A stretch of 60,702 nt of DNA from Phocaeicola plebeius. GTDB taxonomy: Bacteria > Bacteroidota > Bacteroidia > Bacteroidales > Bacteroidaceae. The translations under genes and the position numbers were made by a program. Positions 34,504-43,398 of this stretch are shown piece after piece. Location: assembly GCA_004558305.1 (NCBI GenBank), contig SFDG01000005.1:1-60702 (forward strand), given 5' to 3'. How positions within the stretch are numbered: position 1 is the stretch's first letter; the number at the start of each line of letters is the position of its first letter. The notes under the pieces are model-generated. The model was not told where the DNA came from, made no database searches, and saw only the letters and a list, made by a program, of their open reading frames with translations.

Positions 34504-36639
34504 TTAGAAGTAGAGGTAACGTTCGTCGACGACTTTCGCTTTCTCGCGCAATTCGTAAATCGTCTGGCTGGCGAAACGCATGGCCATGCTCGACAGCGTG
34601 GTTTCTTCTTTCTTGGCATCCAATTCCTCGGCACTCTTGTTCTTGGCCAATACCTGAATCATATAGACACCGGCATTTCCCTTGACAGGAGCGGAAACCT
34701 GACCTTCTGCCGTCTTGGCAGCTACGGCACTGACAGCCGGTTCGCTGGCACGGGCCACTGAGATGTAAGCCGGTGCGGAGAAAGTCACGTGCTTCACTGT
34801 ATCGCTGACAGCATCCTTCATGGCAGTTACCTGCGACAGGGTATTGAATCCCTGCATCTGGCTCATAATCTGGGCAGCCTTCTTGTCGCGGCGGATTTCT
34901 GCACGCAGCATGTCAGCTACCTGGTTGATGTTGACATATCCTTTCTTGTTGACACGTTCCAGTGCCACTACCATCAGGTGGTCGTTCTCGCCGCATTCAT
35001 AGAGCGGAGATACCTGGCCCGGTTTGGCATCGAACACCCATTTCAAGGCTTCGCGAGTGGATTTCACGCCACCTACATAGTGTTCGGCGCTGCTGAAACC
35101 CTGGCGGGGGATAACGGTGTAGCCGCTTTCTTCAGCATTCTTTTCCATGTCGGCCAGTGTTGTGTTGGCTGCTACGAACTGGCTGAACGCATTGTAGGCC
35201 TTGTTGTAGGTGTCCTTGCTGAATTCCACAGGACGCTTCACGATAGCTACTTTATATTTGTCCTTCATCACCTTCTTGGCAGTAACCTGCAGGATGATGT
35301 TGGCCTGGCCCACTTTCAGGTTGGCCAGTTCGTTCACCGGCTGGCTGATGAGGGTGTTGATGAACTGGGCGTTGTCGGCATCCAGTGTGGCACTTTCCCA
35401 AGCCGATGCGCTGATCCAGTTCGCTGTTCCTTCCTGGCCATATACCTTGGCGACTTCTGCAAAGTTGGCACCTCCCTTCAGAGCGGTGAAGATACTGTCT
35501 GCCAATGCGGTTGTCTTGGCTTCCGTATCGGTATAGACCTGAATCTGACGGAACTCAATCGAGTCGGGAGCTGTCGTCTTGGCGACAATCTTGAAGACAT
35601 TGTAGGAATCCTCGGTCTGGTTGTAGTAAGGACCGTAGACTTCACCGATGGAAGTGGAATCCAGACGGGCAGCCACATCCGATGGCAATACGCTCTTATT
35701 CACCGGAATGTCGGCGTAGATGACGGTGGAACCCGTAGAGCGGACAAAGGCACCGAAATCGCTGGTGATGTCTGCCAGCTGGTTGCTGTACTCAGTGACT
35801 TCCTGCAATACATCCTGACGGTCTGTTTCGGAAGGAGTGACCCGGAAGTCGATGTACTTGATGTCGCGGGTTTCTACCGGCTGCTTGAAGGTCTCTTTAC
35901 GTTCTTCGTACAGCTTCTTGATGTCGGCATCGCTCACGGTCACGGTAGAGTCGCTGATGGAGGAGTAGGGAATACCTGCCAGCAGGATGTCCGATTCCTG
36001 GGTGCGGCCGTTGAAAGCATCTTCGGCAGCGACGGGGTTCGAGATGAAGGACTTGGCAATCAGATCCTGGTATTTCTGTGCCAGTGTGGTCTGCTTCAGG
36101 GTCTTTTCGATGAAATTCCAGAAGTTGCCCATTTTCTGATAGTACTCAACGAACTGTGCGCTCATGTTGGAACTGCCGAGATTGGCATAGGTCACGAGGA
36201 ACTGCTTCAGCATATCTTTGTCGAAGGCACCGGTCTGCGGGTTGCGGAACGGAGTCTGCATCAGCAGCGGGTGTGTGCCTTCCTCGATGATGTTCTGGAT
36301 TTCCGCATTCGTCACGGTCAGTCCCAGCTTCTCGGCTTCGGCTGCAATCAACTCGTTGTTGACATACGTCTGCCATACCTGGTCCTTGATTTGCGTCAGC
36401 TGTTCTTCGGAGAGGGCACTGAGGCCGTTTGTCAGTTTGATGACTTCGCTCATTTCGTCCACCAGCTTCTGGTAGTCCTGTGCTGAAAGAGCGGTTCCGT
36501 TTACTTCTCCTACGTTCTGCTTGCCCGTATGCGGCTGGAGCACTTTCCAGGCATCGCCTGCGATAAAGGCGAAAAGGGCAAGACCAATCACAATGACCAA
36601 CAGGGGTCCTTTGCTTCTGATTTTTTGTAATGTTGCCAT
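34504..36639 (-). CDS. PpiD-like membrane-anchored peptidylprolyl isomerase / chaperone
   Basis: This 711-residue protein has a single N-terminal membrane anchor (LLVIVIGLALFAFIAGDAW) and a large periplasmic part. A SurA_N-type helical domain runs from about residue 40 to 220 (VNGTALSAQDYQKLVDEMS). One or two parvulin-like modules follow, roughly 345-460 and 510-600. The family helps fold outer-membrane and secreted proteins at the exit of the Sec channel. The length is greater than E. coli PpiD (623), as is usual in Bacteroidetes. It is the last gene of the envelope operon, 103 nt after the CNNM/CorC gene. Confidence 0.88.
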   Translation of the reverse strand: MATLQKIRSKGPLLVIVIGLALFAFIAGDAWKVLQPHTGKQNVGEVNGTALSAQDYQKLVDEMSEVIKLTNGLSALSEEQLTQIKDQVWQTYVNNELIAAEAEKLGLTVTNAEIQNIIEEGTHPLLMQTPFRNPQTGAFDKDMLKQFLVTYANLGSSNMSAQFVEYYQKMGNFWNFIEKTLKQTTLAQKYQDLIAKSFISNPVAAEDAFNGRTQESDILLAGIPYSSISDSTVTVSDADIKKLYEERKETFKQPVETRDIKYIDFRVTPSETDRQDVLQEVTEYSNQLADITSDFGAFVRSTGSTVIYADIPVNKSVLPSDVAARLDSTSIGEVYGPYYNQTEDSYNVFKIVAKTTAPDSIEFRQIQVYTDTEAKTTALADSIFTALKGGANFAEVAKVYGQEGTANWISASAWESATLDADNAQFINTLISQPVNELANLKVGQANIILQVTAKKVMKDKYKVAIVKRPVEFSKDTYNKAYNAFSQFVAANTTLADMEKNAEESGYTVIPRQGFSSAEHYVGGVKSTREALKWVFDAKPGQVSPLYECGENDHLMVVALERVNKKGYVNINQVADMLRAEIRRDKKAAQIMSQMQGFNTLSQVTAMKDAVSDTVKHVTFSAPAYISVARASEPAVSAVAAKTAEGQVSAPVKGNAGVYMIQVLAKNKSAEELDAKKEETTLSSMAMRFASQTIYELREKAKVVDERYLYF

Positions 36640-36742
36640 TTAAAGTTGTTATTTTATTATTGTTTTTTCGTATATCCGAATTTAGGGCACGAAGATACAA
36701 AAAATGCCGTTTCGTTGCTATATTTTCCGATGAAAAAATGCG

Positions 36743-37999
36743 TCAATTATTCACTTTCAGCTTCACCAGCTCGATTTTCGTGGCTGTAGCCTTGATGATA
36801 CGGAACTGGAACTGCTGGATATGGATGATTTCGTGCGGCTTGGGGATGCTCTGGTATTCGTGCAGAATCAGCCCGCCGATGGTTTGGTATTCGTCGCTTT
36901 CGGGAAGGTCCAGTCCGAACTCTTCATTCGCCCGTTCGATTTCCAGTCGTCCGGAGAAGATGTATTCCCCGTTGTCGAGTGCCTTGGCAACCGTGGAGTC
37001 GATGTCGTGTTCGTCCTCGATGTCGCCCAGGATTTCTTCCACGAGGTCTTCGAGGGCCACGATGCCGGAGGTGCCACCAAACTCGTCCACCACTACGGCC
37101 AGCGACCGCTTCTGCTGCATGAACAGCTTCATCAGCTTGTGTGCGCTCATCGTTTCGGGGACGATGGGAATCGAACGGATGTTTTTCCGCCAGTCGGTTT
37201 CAGCTTTGAACATTTCGGACGAGTGGATGTAGCCCACAATGTTGTCGATGTTCTCCTTGTAGACAATCACCTTGCTGATTCCGTTCTCGATGAAGATGTC
37301 CTTCAGCTCTTCAATCGGTTCGTTGACTTCGATGGCGATGATCTCCGTACGCGGCACCATGCAGTCGCGGATGCGGATGCTGGAGAAGTCCAGTGCGTTC
37401 TGGAAAATCTTGATTTCGGTATCAATCGCGTTCTGGTCCTGTATGTCGTCGATGCTGCTCTGGATGAAATAGTCGAGATCCACCTTTGTAAAGGCCTTCT
37501 CCTGGGCTTCTTTGTTGATGCGGATTCCGGTCAGGCGCAGCAGCATCCTGGAGATGAAGGTCGAGAAAAGGCTGATGGGGTAGAGCACCACGTAGCCGAT
37601 GAAGGCCGGCAGGGCAAAGATGCGCAAGGTGGCGTTCGGATCGATTTTGAAGAGGGTCTTCGGCAGGAATTCGCCCGTCACCAGGATGATGAGGGTGGAA
37701 ACAATGGTCTCGAAAGCCACCAAGGCCGCTTCGTTGACTGTGTATCCGTCAGGGATGAACCCCTCGATGATGCGGGCTATCCAGATACCGTAGATGACCA
37801 GTGCGATGTTGTTTCCCACCAGCATGGTGGAAATGAAGTTGTTCGGGTAACGGTAGAAGATGGAAAGGATACGGGTTGTCAGGTCATTGCCTTTGCCCAG
37901 TTCGAAGCGGAGCTTGTTGGAGGAGACAAAGGCAATTTCCATTCCCGAGAAGAAGGCGGAAAACGCCATGACGATAAGCAGTTCTATGTATAGTCCCAT
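36743..37999 (-). CDS. CNNM/CorC-type membrane protein (hemolysin family, GldE-like)
   Basis: This 418-residue protein has three to four N-terminal membrane helices forming the CNNM (DUF21) domain (residues 1-190; FSAFFSGMEIAFVSS, VTGEFLPKTLF). A CBS pair (about 205-330; MVPRTEIIAIEV, VVVDEFGGTSGIV) and a C-terminal CorC_HlyC domain (LLPESDEYQTIGGLI-like region) follow. Relatives affect Mg2+ or Co2+ transport. In Flavobacteria the related GldE accompanies gliding genes, but no gliding genes occur here. It starts 15 nt after lptC in the envelope operon. The transported ion, if any, is not predictable. Confidence 0.88.
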   Translation of the reverse strand: MGLYIELLIVMAFSAFFSGMEIAFVSSNKLRFELGKGNDLTTRILSIFYRYPNNFISTMLVGNNIALVIYGIWIARIIEGFIPDGYTVNEAALVAFETIVSTLIILVTGEFLPKTLFKIDPNATLRIFALPAFIGYVVLYPISLFSTFISRMLLRLTGIRINKEAQEKAFTKVDLDYFIQSSIDDIQDQNAIDTEIKIFQNALDFSSIRIRDCMVPRTEIIAIEVNEPIEELKDIFIENGISKVIVYKENIDNIVGYIHSSEMFKAETDWRKNIRSIPIVPETMSAHKLMKLFMQQKRSLAVVVDEFGGTSGIVALEDLVEEILGDIEDEHDIDSTVAKALDNGEYIFSGRLEIERANEEFGLDLPESDEYQTIGGLILHEYQSIPKPHEIIHIQQFQFRIIKATATKIELVKLKVNN

Positions 38000-38014
38000 G
38001 TCGGTACGGAATTT

Positions 38015-38629
38015 CTAATGTTGTTGCGTGCTGTCCACCGGTGCCGTGTCCTCCACGGTGAAGATGCCGGTGTTGTTGAAAATCTGGTATTCAGTCATCT
38101 GTTGGTTCGATTCGAAGCCATAGCCAGTGAGTACCTTGTCGACCTGTTCGATGCGGATGTAGCGGTCGGAGTAAATTCGTTCCTTCCCCTGGTCCCAATA
38201 CAGCAGTTGGGTGTCGAACTTGTCGCCTTTCTGGCTGCGGATGTGTACGTTGCTGCGCAGTTCCCACAGCTTTTTCCGGTCGTAATAGTAAGCGGTGTCA
38301 GCCTTGATGCTGGCGTCCACGCGGAACAGGGTGTCGAACTTTTCCAGGTAGATACCCTTTTTGAAGGCCCAATAGGGCGAATCGATACGGCTGTAGACCA
38401 GCCATTCGGAGGTGATGATTTTGTAGCGTATCAGTCCGGAGTCGGAGATGAAGGTCTGCACCCCGGTGGTGCGCATGTCAGGAATGGAGTCCTGGTCCCT
38501 GACCGCATCGGCGAGGTTTTTCTTCTGGCCGTTGCATGCAGGCAAAAAAAGCAACATAACAGTTGCCAGGAGGGCAACTGTTATGTTGAATAACATCCTA
38601 TGATTCTTTTCGTTGTGTCTTGCTGACAT
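38015..38629 (-). CDS. lptC: LptC-like lipopolysaccharide export protein, lipoprotein
   Basis: This 204-residue protein should link the inner-membrane LPS transporter (LptBFG) to the periplasmic LptA bridge. The N-terminus has a hydrophobic segment ending in the lipobox LPAC, with Cys32. The rest is beta-rich with the LptC-type YKIITSEWLVYS, ADTAYYYDRKKLWEL and DTQLLYWDQGKERIYSD. In Bacteroidetes LptC is often predicted as a lipoprotein. ATG 38629 is preferred because it lies 11 nt after the TPR gene stop. An upstream in-frame ATG at 38671 would overlap that gene. Confidence 0.85.
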   Translation of the reverse strand: MSARHNEKNHRMLFNITVALLATVMLLFLPACNGQKKNLADAVRDQDSIPDMRTTGVQTFISDSGLIRYKIITSEWLVYSRIDSPYWAFKKGIYLEKFDTLFRVDASIKADTAYYYDRKKLWELRSNVHIRSQKGDKFDTQLLYWDQGKERIYSDRYIRIEQVDKVLTGYGFESNQQMTEYQIFNNTGIFTVEDTAPVDSTQQH

Positions 38630-38640
38630 GACGTTGGAAA

Positions 38641-39999
38641 TTATCGGATGGTGGTTGTTTCGCCAATCCATCCACCGATGGTGACGGAGTTGCCCTTCTT
38701 CAGTCCGAGGAAGAACAGGTCTTCGTCCTTCGGAGTGTAGGCAGCATACGTGCGGATCAGCTTGTCAGCTTCTTCGGCTACGCTGGGGTCTACACTCTTG
38801 GCACGCTGCAGCTTGTCGATAGCTGCGAAGTAGGTACACTTGTTCAGCGCACTTTCGTCGCTCCAGTTGGGGCTTGCACCATACATCTGTGCAATCAGGA
38901 TATACGCCTTTCCGCAGTTGGCATTGGTGGCGATGGCCTTGTTGGCATAGGTCTTGGCGCGGCCATACATCTTCTTGCTCATCAGCACTACAGCAGCGTT
39001 GTAGCAGTTGTCTGCCTTCTTCAAGGGGTCGCTTTCCAGTTCGATGGCCTGGTCGAAGTAACTGATGGCCTTTTCCAGGTCACCTTTCTTATAATACATG
39101 TAACCGCAACCGGCAGCCGTAGCAGAAGTCGGCTCGATGGCGTGAGCGAATTCAGAAGCCTGGAAGTAAGCTTCCTCTTCCGTACATCTCAGCAGCTGCA
39201 TCACACTGATCACCTGCTTCAGGTAGTCCAGGTTCGTCTTGTTCTGGGCCACTTTCGGGCCGTAGATGTTCTGCAGGTTTTCGCACGATGCGGCACCTGA
39301 ATTGATGAAGTAGGCATCTACATTGTCCTTGGCTGTCTTCAGGTTCTTCTTGGTTGTTTCCTTTGTGGCGGCATTGTAGGCTTCGTCTGCATAAGCAGCT
39401 GCAGCCAGGTAGTCCTGGATGAACTGTTCCTTGTGGGCATCATCGATTTTCAGCTTCTTCGATGACATGTCCATGTAGTCCTGCAGCATGAAGTAGTCGC
39501 TGCCGGCCTTTTCCAGTTCGACAGCTTCCTTTACGATGGCATAAGCGGCGTTTACGTCCAGATTGGCTCCCGAGAAGGCAATCATGTCGTGTGCTTTCAT
39601 ACCGAGAATGGCTCCCTTGGTTTCGGGCTTCTTCACAAGCTTGTTCAGTTCGTCCAGGTATTTGATACGCTGGTCGTGAACCCCCATCAGCTCGTTCAGA
39701 TAGTTCTTCTGTTGGGCGGCATCCTTGGTGCTGGCGATGAGTCCGCGCAGGATTTTTGCACCGTTCGTATAGGTGCTCACCTGTGCGACAGGAGCGTCAG
39801 TGAAAACTGCTTTCCAAGGCGTATAGGCATCCTTGAAATTGTTGGTCTTCACATATTCGGTGTAGATACTGATGTTTTTCAGACAGTTCAAGCTGTCTTC
39901 ACCATGACCGAATCTTGTTCCGGATGCTAATCCGGTTTGAGCAAAAGCTGTTGTACCCATTGACAGTGCAAACAGCATTGTAAACATCTTCATTTTCAT
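38641..39999 (-). CDS. Exported tetratricopeptide repeat protein
   Basis: This 452-residue protein has a signal peptide (MKMKMFTMLFALSMGTTAFAQ) and an almost wholly helical mature part. Clear TPR units occur at about residues 285-400 (AAGCGYMYYKKGDLEKAISY, KADNCYNAAVVLMSKKMYG). The C-terminus is a small beta tail (KKGNSVTIGGWIGETTTIR). Its place between the outer-membrane barrel and lptC suggests a periplasmic scaffold in envelope assembly. I do not recognise a named family beyond TPR. Confidence 0.8.
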   Translation of the reverse strand: MKMKMFTMLFALSMGTTAFAQTGLASGTRFGHGEDSLNCLKNISIYTEYVKTNNFKDAYTPWKAVFTDAPVAQVSTYTNGAKILRGLIASTKDAAQQKNYLNELMGVHDQRIKYLDELNKLVKKPETKGAILGMKAHDMIAFSGANLDVNAAYAIVKEAVELEKAGSDYFMLQDYMDMSSKKLKIDDAHKEQFIQDYLAAAAYADEAYNAATKETTKKNLKTAKDNVDAYFINSGAASCENLQNIYGPKVAQNKTNLDYLKQVISVMQLLRCTEEEAYFQASEFAHAIEPTSATAAGCGYMYYKKGDLEKAISYFDQAIELESDPLKKADNCYNAAVVLMSKKMYGRAKTYANKAIATNANCGKAYILIAQMYGASPNWSDESALNKCTYFAAIDKLQRAKSVDPSVAEEADKLIRTYAAYTPKDEDLFFLGLKKGNSVTIGGWIGETTTIR

Positions 40000-40105
40000 C
40001 GTAGTATGTAAATATTAAGTTTTTAAGTTTCAGTTGTTTCTTATTTTGGGGTTAACGTTTCGGTGTCCTTGGGGAGGCTGCTGGCAGCGGTACAGCCGTT
40101 ATTCG

Positions 40106-41374
40106 TCAGTTCACTTTCCACTTCATGAACCAGTGCTCGATGAAGGTCAGCCCGATTTTCAGTTCGAAGCGGTTCTCCGACAACAGGTGGCCGGCCGACG
40201 GCTTCACACGGGTATATTGTCCTGTCACGCTCAGCACGGTGTTGCGCTGGTACAGGTGAAGTGGCAGCCCGAAACCGGCACTGATGCCATATTCCTTCGG
40301 CCCGTCGCCCGTGGGCAACTTCAGATAAGAGGACGTATAATGGACACCGGCCCGGTAGCGGATGCGTTTCCAGTAGGCGCGTCCCAGCGGATTGGGCAGG
40401 AACTCCATGCCGGCAGCCACCCGATGGCGGTCGTTGTATTTCCCTTTCTCCCCGCTGTATTCCACATCCGACCATTTCTGCAGCTCATAGTCAATGCCGG
40501 CGGTGAGGTTGTTTTTCTGCTGGTAGACCACTCCCACACCGAACGTTGTCGGGATGCCGTAAGCGTCTTCTATCAGTTCCTCGTCCTTTGCCGAATAGCT
40601 GGGTTGCGAGGCGTTCTCTATAATCTGTATGCCTTTTGTTTCCTTGCAGTTCAGCTGGTGCCCTAGTCCGTAGACGGCTCCCAGCGTGAAGCGGTGGTTT
40701 TTGTTCAGCTCGTAGGTATATTGTGCGCCGAGGTCCGCCTTGTAGCTCTTTACACTGATATTGTTGTAGACGATGCTGCGGTCGCTGGTGGTGCTCAGGC
40801 TCAGTCCGGTGCTGTAGTCTAGATTGCCGTACAGGTAGCCTACATTCGCCCCGACGGACAGGTTGGGCAGTACGCGGAAGCCCAGTCCGGCGAATACCTG
40901 GTGTAGTCCCCCTTCGCCGTAGAACAGGTTGGTGGCCGTCACCTCCTCATTACCCGGCACGGAAGCCGTTCGGCTGAAATTGTAGCCCACATTGGAGTAG
41001 GGTAGCAATCCCATGGCGAATCCCAGCCGCGGAATCAGGCGGAACTGCATCACCATGTAGTCGAACGTAGAATTTTTAGCGTTGGTCTTGTAGCCGTTTT
41101 CCTCGAAGTCCGAGCGCGTCAGGGTCAGTCCTGTATCGAACATGAACGTCAGCGAGTCGACTGCTGAATAGGAGGCCGGATTCAAGGTATTGATGTGGCA
41201 GTTCGTGCGCAAGCCGTATCCCATGCCGCCCATGGCAGCATTGTTGACGAAAGCCTGGTCGGACAGCTGGCCCAATCCATACCTCGTATAAGGAGAGTTA
41301 GTGCTGGTCTGGGCGTAAGTTGTCAGAGAACCCGCCAGCAGGGCAGCGCTAATAAGTACATTCTTAGTTGACAT
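40106..41374 (-). CDS. Outer-membrane beta-barrel protein
   Basis: This 422-residue protein has a signal peptide (MSTKNVLISAALLAGSLTTYAQ) followed by NSPYTRYGLGQL and AAMGGMGYGLR, a start often seen in Bacteroidetes barrels of the FadL/OmpP1-like superfamily. Alternating strands continue to the end (RFELKIGLTFIEHWFM). The start overlaps the last 11 nt of coaX, so the two are coupled. It is likely a pore or assembly component of the outer membrane. The transported substrate is unknown. Confidence 0.82.
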   Translation of the reverse strand: MSTKNVLISAALLAGSLTTYAQTSTNSPYTRYGLGQLSDQAFVNNAAMGGMGYGLRTNCHINTLNPASYSAVDSLTFMFDTGLTLTRSDFEENGYKTNAKNSTFDYMVMQFRLIPRLGFAMGLLPYSNVGYNFSRTASVPGNEEVTATNLFYGEGGLHQVFAGLGFRVLPNLSVGANVGYLYGNLDYSTGLSLSTTSDRSIVYNNISVKSYKADLGAQYTYELNKNHRFTLGAVYGLGHQLNCKETKGIQIIENASQPSYSAKDEELIEDAYGIPTTFGVGVVYQQKNNLTAGIDYELQKWSDVEYSGEKGKYNDRHRVAAGMEFLPNPLGRAYWKRIRYRAGVHYTSSYLKLPTGDGPKEYGISAGFGLPLHLYQRNTVLSVTGQYTRVKPSAGHLLSENRFELKIGLTFIEHWFMKWKVN

Positions 41375-42089
41375 TGTAATTCAATATTCTGTTTAAACCT
41401 TTCAACACTAAAAATCTATCTGCAAAGATGATACTTTTTAAGTTTGTTTCAAAAGAAAATCTATCTCCGCCTGTTAAAAAAACCAAAAGTCCGGGATATT
41501 TCTTTTGCAAAAGGCCGATATAGCCGGCAATTTCAAATTCCATCCCTTTGATGACTCCGGCCCGGATAGCCGTTTCGGTACTGTAGCCGAAGTCCGGACT
41601 GTCGCCTTCCTTGTCGATGAGGGGCAACTGGTCGCAGCAGGCGTTGAGTGCCTTGAAGCGGGTGTAGATGCCCGGCGATATGTTGCCGCCCCAATAGCGG
41701 CCTTCCTTGTCGATGAACTCGTAGGTCACGGCGGTTCCGGCATCGATGACCAGCAGGTCCTTTCCCGGCAGGAGATAGTTGGCTCCCACGACGGCTGCCA
41801 GCCGGTCCATGCCCAGGGTCTGGGGAGTCTTGTAGCAATTCGTAATCGGTACGGGGGTGTCGCAGGTCAGTTCCATCACTGGGAATCCTGCTTTGGCCAA
41901 CTGGCGACGGATGGTCTTGCTCAGCGTGATGACCGATGCGATGATGCCCCGCTCAATGGGATACTTGCCGCATAACATCGACAGGCAGTCCAATGAATGG
42001 TTCGAACCTCGCAACACTTCCACCACTTCATCCTGGTCGAAGACGGCAAGTTTGGCGACCGTATTGCCTATGTCTATTACTAAATTCAC
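41364..42089 (-). CDS. coaX: Type III pantothenate kinase (GTG start)
   Basis: This 241-residue ASKHA-fold kinase phosphorylates pantothenate, the first step of coenzyme A synthesis. The phosphate-binding motif is DIGNTVAKLAVFD at the N-terminus. GMDRLAAVVGA and LLVIDAGTAVTYEFID are the other family motifs. I chose GTG 42089 (read as MNLVIDIGNT after Val-to-Met) because the only upstream ATG, at 42146, lies beyond the probable promoter box at 42114-42121 and adds 19 unrelated residues. It leads the envelope operon, an unexpected but common pairing in Bacteroides. Confidence 0.94.
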   Translation of the reverse strand: MNLVIDIGNTVAKLAVFDQDEVVEVLRGSNHSLDCLSMLCGKYPIERGIIASVITLSKTIRRQLAKAGFPVMELTCDTPVPITNCYKTPQTLGMDRLAAVVGANYLLPGKDLLVIDAGTAVTYEFIDKEGRYWGGNISPGIYTRFKALNACCDQLPLIDKEGDSPDFGYSTETAIRAGVIKGMEFEIAGYIGLLQKKYPGLLVFLTGGDRFSFETNLKSIIFADRFLVLKGLNRILNYNVN

Positions 42090-42113
42090 GTTCGTCTTTT
42101 TGTTTTCCGACTG

Positions 42114-42121
42114 CAAAGTAA
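42114..42121 (-). promoter_or_regulatory. coaX / envelope operon promoter, -7 box
   Basis: The minus strand reads TTACTTTG, seven of eight matches to TAnnTTTG, 25 nt before the chosen GTG start. It argues against the upstream ATG. Confidence 0.45.
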
Positions 42122-42162
42122 CGCAAAAAAAGAATACTACAGGCAATAAATTGAAGATTTTA

Positions 42163-42195
42163 TTTGAATGTTATCAAATATTAGGCGTACTTTTG
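42163..42195 (+). promoter_or_regulatory. DUF4105 gene promoter, -33 and -7 boxes
   Basis: TTTG at 42163-42166 and TACTTTTG at 42188-42195 are separated by 21 nt. This is the cleanest two-part Bacteroidetes promoter in the window. The ATG is at 42220. Confidence 0.75.
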
Positions 42196-42219
42196 CATCC
42201 GAAACAAACGTACCCAATC

Positions 42220-43398
42220 ATGACAAGAAGAATAAAATACCTGCTTTTGTGGCTGTTGGCCGCCGTGGCTGTACCGGCGGTAGCGATGCAGGACAGCCTG
42301 CGCTTCAGTCTGCTCACCTGCGAACCAGGCCAGGAAGTCTATGCGCTCTTTGGGCATACGGCTCTCCGTTGCCAGCGTCCGGACCGTGGGGTGGATGTGG
42401 TGTTCAATTATGGGATGTTCAACTTCCATACGCCGAATTTCGTCTTGCGCTTTGTCAAAGGAGAGACGGATTACCAGCTGGGTGTGATGCCTTATCCTTA
42501 TTTCGAGAGCGAGTATGCGCTTCGCGGATCCTCGGTCTACGAACAGGAGCTGAACCTCACAGCTTCCGAAAAGCGGAGACTGCTGGAGCTGCTGGAAGAC
42601 AACTACCGACCGGAAAACCGCGTCTATCGCTATAATTACTTCTACGATAACTGTACTACCCGTGCTCGCGACCAGGTGGAACGGGCGGTAGAAGGCCGGG
42701 TGGTCTATCCCGATTCGCTGGTCGGCAAGTCCTACCGGAGCATTGTCCATGAGTTTACGAAGGGGTCTCCGTGGGATGAATTGGGCATTGACTTGTGCCT
42801 CGGAGCCGAGGCAGACCGAGAAATCGGTCTGCGCCAGCAGATGTTCGCTCCGTTCTATCTTTACAACTATGCGGAAGATGCCTACATTATTAATAAAGAC
42901 GGCTCCCGGCGGCCGCTGGTCTGCCGGACGGCGAAAATCATCGAGGCCTTGCCCGTGGCGGAAACGGCGACGGCTTTTCCCCTCTCTCCTTGTGCGTGTG
43001 CCTGTGTGCTGCTGGCCGTGGCCTTCGTCGTAGCTGCCTGCCAGTGGAAGACGGGCCGCGTGTACTGGGGATGGGAAGTCCTGCTGATGGTGCTCCAGGG
43101 GGTGGCGGGCTGCATCATTGCCTTCCTCTTCTTTGTTTCCGAACACCCCACGGTGGGGTCCAACTGGATGCTCTGGCTCTTCAATCCGGTACCGCTGCTC
43201 TATGCTCCGGTGTTGGCTTATCGGTACGTGAAGGGCAAAAAAGACCCTTATCCGCTGGCAAATATCGTGTATTTAATGTTTTTTATGATAATAGTCACCT
43301 TCGGATGCCAAGATTTTAATTTATCGGTTGTACCTTTGGCACTGACTTTGCTGGTGACATCTGCGAGTCATGAATTAGTAGTGAGAAAACATCCATGA
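42220..43398 (+). CDS. DUF4105 (Lnb N-terminal type) exported membrane protein
   Basis: This 392-residue protein has a signal peptide (YLLLWLLAAVAVPAVA), a periplasmic domain to about residue 255 and four or so C-terminal membrane helices. The periplasmic part matches DUF4105, with FGHTALRCQ (His46) and YNYFYDNCTTRARD (Cys145). These conserved His and Cys resemble the pair of papain-like NlpC/P60 hydrolases, so an amidase or acyl-transfer activity is possible but unproven. The ATG at 42220 is preferred over upstream in-frame starts because of the promoter and signal peptide. The stop overlaps the ATG of the next gene by 4 nt. Confidence 0.88.
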   Translation: MTRRIKYLLLWLLAAVAVPAVAMQDSLRFSLLTCEPGQEVYALFGHTALRCQRPDRGVDVVFNYGMFNFHTPNFVLRFVKGETDYQLGVMPYPYFESEYALRGSSVYEQELNLTASEKRRLLELLEDNYRPENRVYRYNYFYDNCTTRARDQVERAVEGRVVYPDSLVGKSYRSIVHEFTKGSPWDELGIDLCLGAEADREIGLRQQMFAPFYLYNYAEDAYIINKDGSRRPLVCRTAKIIEALPVAETATAFPLSPCACACVLLAVAFVVAACQWKTGRVYWGWEVLLMVLQGVAGCIIAFLFFVSEHPTVGSNWMLWLFNPVPLLYAPVLAYRYVKGKKDPYPLANIVYLMFFMIIVTFGCQDFNLSVVPLALTLLVTSASHELVVRKHP